Of a stretch of DNA of 64,000 bases, positions 1-11,075 are shown in pieces. The notes beneath the pieces were generated by a model, which did no database searches, was not told the origin of the DNA, and worked only from the letters and a program-made list of their open reading frames with translations. A program made the translations under genes and the position numbers. How positions within the stretch are numbered: the stretch's first letter is position 1; each line of letters begins with the position of its first letter. The DNA comes from Globodera rostochiensis. Taxonomy: Eukaryota; Nematoda; Chromadorea; Rhabditida; Heteroderidae. The stretch is from assembly GCA_018350325.1 (NCBI GenBank), contig JAEVLN010000011.1:2228449-2292448 (forward strand), given 5' to 3'.

Positions 1-218
1 TCGGTCCCGTACTACTCCACCCTCAACTGCACAAAGTGAAAAAGAGTATAAAATAATGTTTTGATCACTGATCAGTCAGTCCTCCTTTGGTAACTCCACT
101 GTGTTCAAAAAGAGCTGGACAAGTCGCACCGATTTTTCTGTAAAGAAGTTGACCATTTTTGGTTAATTGTTAGACCTACCAAATTTTCAAAAACTTGGAT
201 TTATCCAAACACCAATGC

Positions 219-3200
219 TTAACTGTTTATCCGCTCAAAAACGGGCAATGTCCGTTGGGGAAAGATGAAGATGTAGTAGAGGATGAGCCCGATAGCCAGC
301 ATGACAACAGTGTAAATGATGATGAACGGATTCTTCCTCGCCGAGATCACCAGCATGGATACAAAAAAGCACAGGCACAGCAGCGGAAGCACAATTGGGG
401 TGCGCAACGCATCCTTTCGCCTGTGGAAGTCGGACTCGTGCTGTCGCATGTACAGCAGCGCCACCACCGTAAAGCTCTTCTGCAGCCACAGAGAATACGA
501 CCTGAAATTTTGTGTTGTTTGAAACATGTGGCCATATTTTCTACAATATTAGTACACATTCAAAAGCAAAAATTTTGCATGTGACAGGGTTCGAACCTGC
601 GCGGGAAATTCCCTTTGCGACCCAGCTCGCAACGCCTTAACCACTCGGCCACACATGCGTACAAATCCCCTAGGCATTATTTTCTACGTTTTGTCCACTT
701 ATGTCGGACAGTCCTTCACTGTCCGATTGTCCATTTATGTTGGACTGTCCTTCACTGTTCGATTGTCCATTTATGTAGGAATCTCCAATTGTCCACTTAT
801 GTCGGACTGTCCTTCACTGTGCAATTGTACGGGAGCCTTTGTTGGCTAAAATTTATAGCTGCAAAAAGTTCGCATGTGACAGGATTCGAACCTGCGCGGG
901 AAATTCCCTTTGCGACCTAGATCGCAACGCCTTAACCACTCGGCCACACATGCGTACAAACAACCAAATTAATTACAACCAGAAACAGGAAAAGGACAAC
1001 TCAGCGCCAGAACTTTCGACTCAATCGATAACCAACACTTTTTGTTCAAATAATCCATCTGTTTTAAATGCGAATCCGTTTATGATTTGAAGGCGAATGC
1101 GACAAATGGCTTAAAAACACGTACATATAACCGATCAGATGTTCCAAATCTCCGACGAATGAAAGAACGATCAAAGACAGCATCTGAAGTTTTTGGTTGA
1201 TTTTCACACATCTCCAACAAAACCACACCTCATAGAGCACGGCGACCCTGGGACTCATCGAACTCGAATGGACAGTGCTCAATGCCGTGGGCATAATGCC
1301 ATTTTTTGCACCGGCAAACAAATAACTGAACATTTAAAAAAAAATGAAAAACATTTGTTAAAGCTGTTGATGTACCGTGACGAGGCGAATATGGAACTGT
1401 TCAGGTTGCCCAACAGCAAAATGGCGACCAGAAAAGGAACGGCACGTGAAAAAGTGCCCAAAGTTTTCTCAGCAAAAAGCTAAACAAATGTGTAAATTTA
1501 AATTCAATTTTAAGTAGCAACCCTGTTTAGGTAGCACTAATTAAATTAGGTAAGGCACTCAACGTTAATGTGTTCCGCTAATTAATTAGTGTGTTGCCCT
1601 CTATCAGTGAATTACAAAATTAAAATTCAATTCAGACGAACCACAGCCACCGCTTGTGACTGCTTGAGCTCGTCAACAGTCATCACCGAGAAATAGGCAA
1701 TGTTTATCAACACATAGACGAAGCCGGAGATCGCAATGCCGCAGAGAGCACCGATCGGCAACACACGGCGCGGGTTCTCAATTTCCTCAGTGGCAAAGTT
1801 CAGCACGTCCCAACCTTTCACAATAAATTAAAATTTTAATTATAACATTTTTCCCTAAAACAAAAAAGCGATTTATCGAAATTTAATAAAAACGCATTAA
1901 TTATCATTTGCCTTCTCACCGTTATAAGCAAAAAGGCTAGCAAACATTCCCAGCACAATTTCGCCCACATCCGTTTTTGTTCCCGCAAAAGTGTTGTGGA
2001 AATTCTCCGTTCTCTCCCAAATGATGATCTGCTCTGTGTAAAGTGACAACTCTTAAAATAAAGCGATCGGAAGAAATTGGGGGAAAATTGGAGACCAAAC
2101 CCCAAACTAATTCAATAAAAAAAACTCTCATTAAATTTGGTATTGAATGATGAGAACTCTTATAAAGGAATTTCAACATTTTTGGCCATTTCACCTGATA
2201 AAGTCCGACGAGAATGATCAATGTTATGACCATCAACTTTAGCACAGTTAAAATCACTTGGAAGCGAGCGGCAATTTTTTGCTAAACGTGTGATAATTTT
2301 ATTTAAAACATTTTTTAATATTTGGAATTTATTTTTATTCATTTTTTACCAATGAAAAAAGGTTGATGAAGCTGATCAGCCAAATGGCCATGTAACCGAT
2401 TAGCCGCTTCAGCACACCGGCGATCGCTTTGTCCTGCTCCAACGACGGCCAAAAGGGCCTCAGTCCGTCGAAGATGTACTCGCCAAAGGTTAACGTCTGG
2501 ATGGCCATTATTGCGGGAAAGGTCAGCGTGGTGCTGACCCACAGAAAGGCGGCAGCGAACGGATGCCTTTGAATGTTGTTTAATGAAGTCGATGAAGTGT
2601 CAATTAAATGAAATAAATTAATTGTTCAATTAAATTTAAATTCGCTGAAATCCATTGAAATCATAAAAGCGAAATCATCAATTAAAATCGTAAGAAATTT
2701 GGTAAAATTTCTCAAATTTGTCAAGATGACAATATGTGATTTTGATGGTTGATTAAAATTAATTTATTTTGCATATTTTTTAATTTTATGGATTAAAGTC
2801 CTAATAAAATCACAAGAACTTGCCATTTTGCATGGCTAAGGTAAGCAAAATCGCAGCCCGACTTTTGAATCGAAGTGCCTGTTAATGAAATATCTTAATT
2901 TATTTGGTGTTTATTCTTTAATGCATTCTGGACATATAATTGGTAATTAATAGCACCATAAACTTGCGGGATTTTTTAAACCATTTTTTGGCTATTATTG
3001 ACTTGCCCAACTCCACGTAAACCATCGCCGCGCAACAGGCCACCACAGCGCCCGCCACCCAAACGCACAGGGACATGCCGACGGAGCCGGTGTGTTGGAG
3101 GATGGAAGTGGGCGAAATGAAAATGCCCGAGCCGACAATGTCGCCGACACAATAAGCAATTGCCTTTAGGCATAAACAAAATTAGAAGCATTACGTGATA

Positions 3201-3398
3201 TTTTCGGCTCCAGCATTTAAGAAAAAAAAGAAAATGAAAATTTTATTGATAATAAAAAAAATAAAAAATATAAAACAAATTTAATAATACAAAAACAAAA
3301 CATCGCAAACAAACCTCAAAAACGCCGATTTTGTTGCTGTTGCTAAAAGTTTTGGAAGAAGAGGCGGACGAAGAATGTGAGGGGGAGGAAGTTGACAT
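219..3398 (-). CDS. SLC7/LAT-family amino-acid transporter (11 exons)
   Basis: Multi-pass membrane transporter of the L-type/y+L amino-acid exchanger family (SLC7 light chains; C. elegans AAT proteins), which normally act at the plasma membrane, often paired with an SLC3 heavy chain. Exons on the minus strand: 3315-3398, 3007-3163, 2824-2878, 2350-2566, 2195-2281, 1920-2028, 1642-1814, 1376-1479, 1229-1325, 1125-1183 and 219-501. These sum to 1425 nt, giving 474 aa, close to the usual family length. Hallmarks are the TM1 motif VGSGIFISPTSIL in exon 2, ELGTSIQKSG across exons 2-3, FAYNGWDVLNFATEEIENP across exons 6-7 and RYLFAGAKNGIMP at exons 8-9. All phases close only if introns 2 and 3 use GC donors. 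Two tRNA genes sit inside the last intron on the same strand. Substrate and exact orthologue cannot be told from the sequence. Confidence 0.9.
577..658 (-). tRNA. V-arm tRNA copy 1, anticodon not assignable
   Basis: 82-nt cloverleaf: perfect 7-bp acceptor stem (GCATGTG/CACATGC), A-box-like TGGCCGAGTGG, long variable arm GGGAATTTCCC, and a T arm with GGTTCGAAC. The anticodon stem TTGCG/CGCAA encloses an 8-nt loop AGCTGGGT rather than 7, so the anticodon cannot be assigned; no T occupies position 33. The T-arm context resembles tRNA-Ser, while the base after the acceptor stem is A. A T-run just downstream on the transcribed strand fits a Pol III terminator. It is nested in the last intron of the SLC7 gene, same strand. 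Confidence 0.75.
695..826. repeat. Short minisatellite between the nested tRNAs
   Basis: About three and a half imperfect copies of a roughly 37-44 bp unit built on GTCCACTTATGTCGGACTG followed by TCCTTCACTG. It lies between the two tRNA genes in the last intron of the SLC7 gene. Confidence 0.7.
872..953 (-). tRNA. V-arm tRNA copy 2, anticodon not assignable
   Basis: Same 82-nt V-arm tRNA as copy 1, with a perfect B box GGTTCGAATCC. It differs from copy 1 only at one T-loop base and in the anticodon loop, which reads ATCTAGGT (8 nt) within the same TTGCG/CGCAA stem. Read from the 5' side the anticodon would be CTA, from the 3' side TAG. The base after the acceptor stem is G, unlike the other two copies. 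A TTTTT run follows. Nested in the same SLC7 intron. Confidence 0.75.
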
Positions 3399-4926
3399 TG
3401 AATTTACAAAAATGGCAATAAATATTTTTTAATACAAAATTAAAAATAATTAGGTTTTTGCATTATTAAATGATCGGGCATGGGAAGAGTCGGGGTCGGG
3501 CGGAGGCTCAGAAATGTTGGGGGCGTCGAGATCGGTAAGCAACCCTAAGTTTGAAGTATTTATTCGCTTTGATGATGCCATTTTTAGTTTAATTTAAAGC
3601 ATTCCTTACAATTTTTTTGTGTGAAATTGTCAAAACTACAAAATGATAAAGTTGAGGAATGAGCGAAGGGAATGCACGAGAATGGCTGGCGCCAGGGATG
3701 TCTTCCGGGTTAAACAAAAATACGGAATGCCAAAAAATACGAAACGGAATCCCGGGAATGAAAGAACCCACCAGACTCACAAATCAACTCTCCCAACCAA
3801 CAAAATGAACGGTTATCGCAAGTTCTTCCCGTCTTTCCCCCCCCCCCCCCTCCGCCCAATTTGCCCCAAAAATGACGAAACTTTGAGGGGAAAGCAAACA
3901 AAAAAAAAGAAAAACTTATCAGCGTCTAATGAGAAGGGTTTGTGCTTAGGTCAGCAAAAGGCAATCGAAGAACAAAAATTGGAGAGGTTCTCAAAAAAAG
4001 CATTTTGAATACATTTTCCCGGCCATTTATTTGCCCATTTCGCGAATACTGTTTTTGAAATTTAAAAGTGAAAAGAATTTTATCAGAAAATTCTTTTTTT
4101 TTTTGCAAGTATGGGGCTTTGGAGGTCCAGGCGTTGACATGAAAATTTTTCAAATTTTATCATTTGTGTCGGAAAATACTTTAACGATTTTATAAAGATG
4201 CCCAAAAATTGAAATAACGGGTTTAGACTGCTGGGAGACAATGAATAAATTTTAAAATTTTTTTTGCCTGCTTTAATACATAATACTTCAAAAATTTTGC
4301 ATGTGACAGGATTCGAACCTGCGCGGGAAATTCCCTTTGCGACGTAGATCGCAACGCCTTAACCACTCGGCCACACATGCGCACGAACGTGCCAAATCAT
4401 TTCTTTTCCAAATAAACATTCATTCATTCAGTGCCAACATAATTCAACGCCGCCAACACATCAAACGATCGCCCCTAAAATTTTTGAAGAAAACCTTTTG
4501 GCAATCGCCCGAAGGGTCGGGGCGCACCGAAGAAAAAAAATCAAAACTCTGTCACTTTGTTTTGGTTTAGTTAATGAGCGTTAGGCCTAATACGGGCGCC
4601 GGGCCAAACAGAAGTTGAATTGAAGACCGAAGGGTTGGACTGCTCGCAGTTGGATTTGGAAGATGAATTCAGATAATACAAACGGCAAATAGAAAGACGG
4701 AACATCCGACCTCTCTCTCTCCTCAAAGGAACATCGCAAAAAATTTATTGAACAAATTTTTAAACGTAATCAACTGCTCATTTCTGAGTTCTTATAATTG
4801 AGTTGCGCGGCTGATCTGAACCGGATGGATGCCGCGACTTCGTAACAGCTAAAGGAAAGATTATTTATTTGTTAGTAAAAAACGGTAAATCGCCAATTTG
4901 ACGATTTTTTTTGAATTTAAATTGAC
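3399..4926. other. Intergenic between SLC7 and mGluR genes
   Basis: Apart from tRNA copy 3 nothing is recognised here. It contains a run of 12-13 C at about 3839 and the 5' flank of the SLC7 gene. Short open frames in this stretch show no coding character. Confidence 0.6.
4299..4380 (-). tRNA. V-arm tRNA copy 3, anticodon not assignable
   Basis: Third 82-nt copy, identical to copy 2 except for one base in the anticodon loop, which reads ATCTACGT (8 nt). Acceptor stem, D arm, variable arm and B box are intact. The base after the acceptor stem is A, and a TTTTT run follows on the transcribed strand. It is alone in the intergenic region between the SLC7 gene and the mGluR gene. Confidence 0.75.
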
Positions 4927-7900
4927 TTAAAGCCCCCGCACCTCTTCAAAGCTGTCATCTGTCGTCGATTGCGCTGTCGCTGTCTCTCCGTTCAATTGTT
5001 CCCTTCCGGCGGTATTTGCGCCGGCAGCGAACTCGACGTGATGCTGCTGCCCGCCGGAGCGGGCGCTGTCACTTCCGTTGCCTACGGCGGATGGGCCTTT
5101 CAGCGATGAACGAGTCGGTGTCGCGCGCGAGACGTCACCAGGGCACTGGAGTTCTAACGACGACGTCGCATTCGTCGAGTTCCAGACCAAAGGGGAGCCA
5201 ATGTTGGCGGTTTCCTGATTAACGAGTTTGTAAGAATCATTTTTTACATTTTAATATGAGTATAAATTTGATCATTTTAGAAGAAATCATAGACTGGATG
5301 GACAACAAAGTGATTGATTCTCACCAATTGTTGTTGCCTCTCGGCATGGCCGGTGCCGTCAGCGCCCGGCGATGTTGGGGTGCCCGCAGCTGTGCGCGAC
5401 ACAGTCTGTGCCAACGTTCTCACGGTGCCGGCCAACAGTTGGGTGACTTTTTCGCCGCTGTGTCGTCGATCCGTCAGCGGCGGCGTCTCCTCTCCTCCGG
5501 CGATCATTTCCTCAGGCTCCTCCAGCAACATGTTATGAATGGTTGACGGATTGATCAGCAACCGCTCGTCCTGTTCAAAAGATTGATTTGGATGCTCTTA
5601 CACAAATTTGCGGTTTATGTGCCTGGTAACGCCTGCATGAGTTGATAAGCTCCATGACATCGTCGTCCAATGTTCGTCGTCTTGATTTCTTTTCGGCTTT
5701 ATGAAAGTCCGCCAAAGACAGTGGAGTTGCCAATCGTTCGCTGCCATCTCTTGGCGGCGTCCCCAGAGTGGTTATTGCACTGATTGGTCCAGGGCTGTAC
5801 AGAGTAAATGATTAGAAATTTTCATCAATAAAAAACATCCTTATCTAAACCCAAAAAGACAGAAAGATTGGCAAAGTGATCACTAGGATCAAAAATGAAT
5901 CTCGAAATTTAATGGCTGATCAAAGACCAATTTTTATTGGTAAAGTAAACGCTTGATCTGATCAAATATCGACGAATCAATCACCTGCCGGCAGCACCTG
6001 CACCAGAGCGGAACGGACCACCACCGGCACCCGCTGCAGTTCCGCCCATCACGGAGAAAGTCCTCGTGAACCTTGCGAATCCACCGCTGGCGCCGCCGCC
6101 GGCTTGGCGTCGTTGCTGCGGCTGGTGACTGCTACAGATAATTGTGGACAGTTCCGTCTGCACGAACGCGTCCTTGCGCGGGTGTTGGCAGGTCGGAGAG
6201 CCCGCCACGCTGTTGTAGTTGGCCACGTGCAGCGAGGCAGTCCGGGTAGGGCAACTGACCGTAAAACTGAAGGGCTTCCATTCGAAAAATTTGCTTGTTT
6301 CAGCTTTAGTCAGGGAGGGACGTAACACAGGAGGTTACGGATTTCAGGGGACGGGGCGGGGCTATATTTTTGAATATTTTTTAAACTGTCCAACGTCCAA
6401 CGCACTGACCCAAGCGACAGCGATTGGGAGCTGTTACGCGTTTTCGAGGAGGAGAACTGCTTGCTGTCGTTGAGTGCCTGCGAGTTGCCGAAATGGCATC
6501 TGATCAGTTTGGTGGTGGTGTAGGAGGAGCGCACGTTCTTCTCAGGCCGAAGTAAAATGATGAATATTTTTGGGAAGAACAGCAGACACAGAGCGATCGA
6601 AGCCGAAAGAGAGAAGGTGAAGCTGGCCGTCAACGCCTGGGGGGAAACAATCCCATAAAATCCAAATTTCTTGACTCAATCGTCTTGTTTACACACTTCA
6701 CTATCCGTCGTCTCTCACCTTATTCACCGCATTCACATACAGTACGACGAATGCACCCCAAGTGACCAAAGTACAGTACCTTAAACGGAAAAGAATAGAA
6801 AATGCGCAACAAATGTTTGAAAACATGGTGAATCCGATGAATTTGGCTTCGTTGAAATTTTCCGGAAGGTTACGCGTTTTGAAGGCGTACAAAGTGCAGA
6901 AGAGAATCAAAATGAAGTTCCACACGAACGGGGCCAGAAAGGCTCGGGTCGAATAGGTGCAAATCACAACCATTCGGCGCTATTAATGAGTTGTCTTAAC
7001 ACCTTTCGGCCAACCAAAACTTACGGGCATAAAATGGGGGTCATGGCCGGATTGTGGCATCTCCTCCATCACACTGACGGCCACAATTGCGCATTGGACA
7101 CCGACTAAAGCCCAAGTGATGACCACCTAAAACAATTAAAAATTATTTTCTACGTACGATTAAGTTATGGTTGATTACGCATGTTGATCGGTTCCGTTTT
7201 TAGGGGCTAATTTCATTAAAACTTAATTGCACTAAAAATATGCAAATGCATATAAATCCGGCCCCAAAATATATTTATGGATTCAATTCAAATCATTGTA
7301 AGGACACCTGACTGAACGTGCTGAGGAAGCGCGGCTTTTTCGTCAAAATTCGCTTTTTGCTGCCGGCCAAAATGCGCGCAATTCGATTCGTTTTTGTAAA
7401 CAGCGCGGAATAAATGGCGGAGAAAGCAATCGGCGGCACTGTGCGAGTGAAGAAGCAGACGACGTCGGAGGCGGGGGCAAGCAGTACGTACGTGCACAAG
7501 TAGCAGACCACGATGCCGCCGAGGATGATGAAGGACAGTTCGCGGGTGGTCGACTAAATTAAAAAATATTTTAATAATTAATTATCGATATTTAATAGAG
7601 TTGATGGTTTATGTCCGTTATTGAACCCGTGAAGGTTTGAAGTTTACGTATTTAGGGGACTATTCGACTAATTTCTGCCGCACAAATTCTGTTTTACCTT
7701 CACAACGGGCGTCGAGTTGAAGTTGACGAACACCAAAATGCACAAAAAAGTGCAAAGGATGCCGACACTTGCGAACGCAATTGCGGCCATTTGTGCGGGC
7801 CCGGCCATGCTTTGATATTCGTTATTAATTGTCTTACAGCCTTGGGGTAAAAAATAATAAATTTAAAAGTTTCTAATTAGTGCAATTTAAAACTTTGCCG

Positions 7901-10900
7901 ATGGCTCTGCTCGGGCCATTGCCCCAGGGGGCAGTCGTTGCATTCGCTGGTGGACGCGTTGACAAACTGCGTTTCCAAGCAGTCTTCACATGTCCAACAG
8001 CAGGCCGTTGATTGTCTAAAGAGGGGCACAAACCCTTAAAAATGATTTTTATTCCCCGTGAATAATTTTAATATTTTATTTAGGTTAGGCCAACTCACCT
8101 CCGGTGCTGTCCAATGCCACACGGTTTACTGCACACGGACCTGAAATTAAAATAAAGATCGATTTCTCAATATTGAAAAAGCTTTAAAAATGCGCGCCTC
8201 AAAACCGTGGACGATATTCATATTTTACCATTATTAACATATACTCTTACTGATCTGATCATCCTTCAGGGATCAGGATCAGCTAAAACACTGCTCAAGC
8301 GAATACAGCCGCACTTACTCGGGCATCACGTCTGTTTTGTCGTAGAACATCAGCTTTTTCTGAAGCATTCGAAGCCGATGTGAGCCGTCCGATGTTTGTC
8401 GAAAATCGCCGGCCAATCGGAAATGATCCCCGCCGACATAATTCAGAATGTCGTACCTATTTAAAGGGGGGGGGGGAGAAATCATTTAAAAATCATTAAT
8501 CAGGCTCATTTTAGCCTTGCAAAAAGTGATATTATGATTCTAATCCAGACATCCGGATAGATCAGTGATCAAATCACTTTATTAATGTTTCCTATTTCCC
8601 ATGTAAAGGCGGACCAGGCTGGCGGGTCGCCGGAGGCGTCGAAGGAGATTTCCTGCTGGAATTCGTCAACAAAACTGACATTCATCATATACCTTAAATG
8701 GACAGCATAATTAACCTAACAAAAGATTTTATAACCGAAAAAGAAGAGTTCCATTAATGGTTTCCATTTCGGGACAAGGCGATTCAAATTGGGCATTTAA
8801 AAGTGCACTGGTGGACACATTTTGGCGGGAGGAGGGGCATTTGTCGTTGTACATCTCCCGGAGGGCAAAACTTTCGAATAAATGCGTTTAAATTGTCGCG
8901 CATAAACTTACCCGACCACTCTGATGGCGTTGATCACCTGAACTGTTCTTGATCTAAAAGCCCTCTGATCCATTATTTGCTTGCCTGGCTTAGCTTTGGG
9001 TCCTGTTCGTACCCGGAGGCCAAACTTTCGAGTCCGGTGCACTGGCGGCTGACCGTGTCGTCCTTGGGCACGGTCAGAAGGCATTTGAACTTTTGTTGCC
9101 AAAATTCGCGGAACCACGGATTGCGCGTGTGGTTGTGCGGGTTTAACGCAAAGTAATAGGGCTCAAAAGTGCGCACATTTGGCGAGTGAATTCGAATCGA
9201 AAAGCTGCCGGCCGCCTCCTCCTCCACGCCCTCAACCTGATCAACAAATCGATTTGAGAAAGTCTGATTTCCCTTTAAAGCTATAGAGAAAACAATTAAT
9301 GATCTTTAAAATGTTGGCATTCTATTAAATAATATATGTATTTACTATAAAATAACTAAAACTTTTGCAGAAATTCAAATCCTTTTACAGAATGCCATCC
9401 CCCGACTACCGTACCACGTCCAGCCGATCGGCCCATCCGTCACTTCCAATCCACTGGAATTCCCTTTGATAATACCGGCGCTTTCCCCTCCCTTTTATTC
9501 TATTTTTGGTGGTATTATTCCCATTGGCTGCTGCTGCACTTTCGGATGCCTCCAGGCGAAGGGCTTTTTGTGCCAAAAACATTCTTTTCAATGCCATTCC
9601 TTCACAGAAACAAACAATCTGAACGAACATTCATTCTTTGGGCGGCCATTTTCAATAACTTCGAGAGAGCAACCGATATTTTCTCACCCATTATTATTAT
9701 TATTATTATTATTTAGAAAACCTTTTCTAAACAATTCTCGAGGCTCTCTTCCCGAGAAGTCTTGCCCAATTAATTAATTAATTATTAATCCATTTCCCCA
9801 ATATGCCGACCACTTGTGGACGCCGGCTCAGCTGGTTCAGTGCCCGAAGGGCGTTTCTGTATTCCGTCGGCTCCCCCAAACTCTTCACTTTTTGGGCGTG
9901 TGCAATGCAAACGTCGCTGCCCCCACTTCTGGTCAGTCGTTCCATCGCCTCAAAACCTTTTTCTCCATAATTTCCTGAACAAAAAATTCGAATTTTTAAA
10001 TAGTCCTCCTTCAAAGGCATATTTTTATTCTTGATTTAAAGGAGACAATAAATGAACAAAAAAGTGCAAAACCATTGAAAAATATGAAATTATTTAATAG
10101 GATATTTTAAATTATATTTATTTTTACCGGCACTGTACACAACGGCGATATATGTCCAATTGAAGTGCATCAGCAGCTGATTGATCGTCATTGCTTGCCA
10201 GGCATCAGACGGAACGACCCTTAAAATTTTTTGATTTAAAAAATGATTTTCAACTTAAAAAACTACCTTAAATAGTATCCGAACTGCTCCTTGTCGCTTA
10301 GATCTGTCGTTGTTGCGGAATAGCCAATTTGGGGAATCCGAAACACTTGGAGCAAATTTTGGACGGCAATTGTCGTGGACGATTTTGCCGGCCCGACAAT
10401 GGCCACTACCGGATTGTCTTTCTTCTGACAGCCGGCCGTCTGGCAGCACGAACATTGCGTGACGCCCTCGCGGAGAAAGGCAATTGTCTGTAAGGAAAAA
10501 AAAGAAAAAATCAAAAGTTGCGTTCACTCAAATTAATAACAGAAATCGATTCTTCTTGATCAGGTCATTTTAATTGATCTGAAACACTCGGCACCGTATT
10601 TCCGGTGGTATTTTCTGATCTCTGTTGGTGGTTGACCTGCTCCATGGCGATCCGTTCTGTCCAACACGAGTCGCGAATGCTGATCCCTAAGCGAAATGGC
10701 AACACTTTGTTCAGCTCCTGCACCGTCAACATGGCAATCTCAGCTCGCTGAATCCCTGGGGGGGGGGGAATTTGCAAAATACAGTAACTCTTCTTTCAGC
10801 GTTTTTGAATAGGCTCTGATCAATACGCAACGCAATGTACTGCTTGCGAGTCCAGAATAGCCATTGGCATCAATTACTGTAAACTTACCGTATTGCTCCC

Positions 10901-11075
10901 ATATGGCACCGCAACCTTCGGAGCCGGCAATTTGGCGATGCATTGGAAACAGCGCGCCAATTTGAATGTCCCCGGGCAATTCCCCCACCAGCATTTTGGC
11001 GGATTGTTGCACCGACGTTTTGGTAATAACGTCCACTACACGGAGCATTAGCAAAGTGACATGACTGTACAACAT
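4927..11075 (-). CDS. Metabotropic glutamate receptor (class C GPCR)
   Basis: Class C G-protein-coupled receptor of the mGluR family (C. elegans mgl genes), a plasma-membrane glutamate sensor. The ligand-binding lobe runs from about 11.07 to 8.3 kb: IQIGALFPMHRQ, CGAIWEQYG, then VVAIVGPAKSSTTIAVQN and IPQIGYSATTTDLSDKEQF near 10.3-10.5 kb, then FQWIGSDGWADRLDV near 9.45 kb and WFREFWQQKFKC near 9.1 kb. The Cys-rich domain is near 7.9-8.1 kb (CEDCLETQF, CNDCPLGQWPEQ). The seven-TM core spans about 7.8-6.5 kb, with TKTNRIARIL, CTLYAFKTRNLPENFNEAK and FPKIFIILLRPEKNVRS. A long low-complexity Ser/Gly tail ends at 4927. The start at 11075 is the first in-frame ATG, but a clear signal peptide is missing, so a 5' exon may lie upstream. 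Internal exon ends are approximate. Subtype cannot be assigned. Confidence 0.9.
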
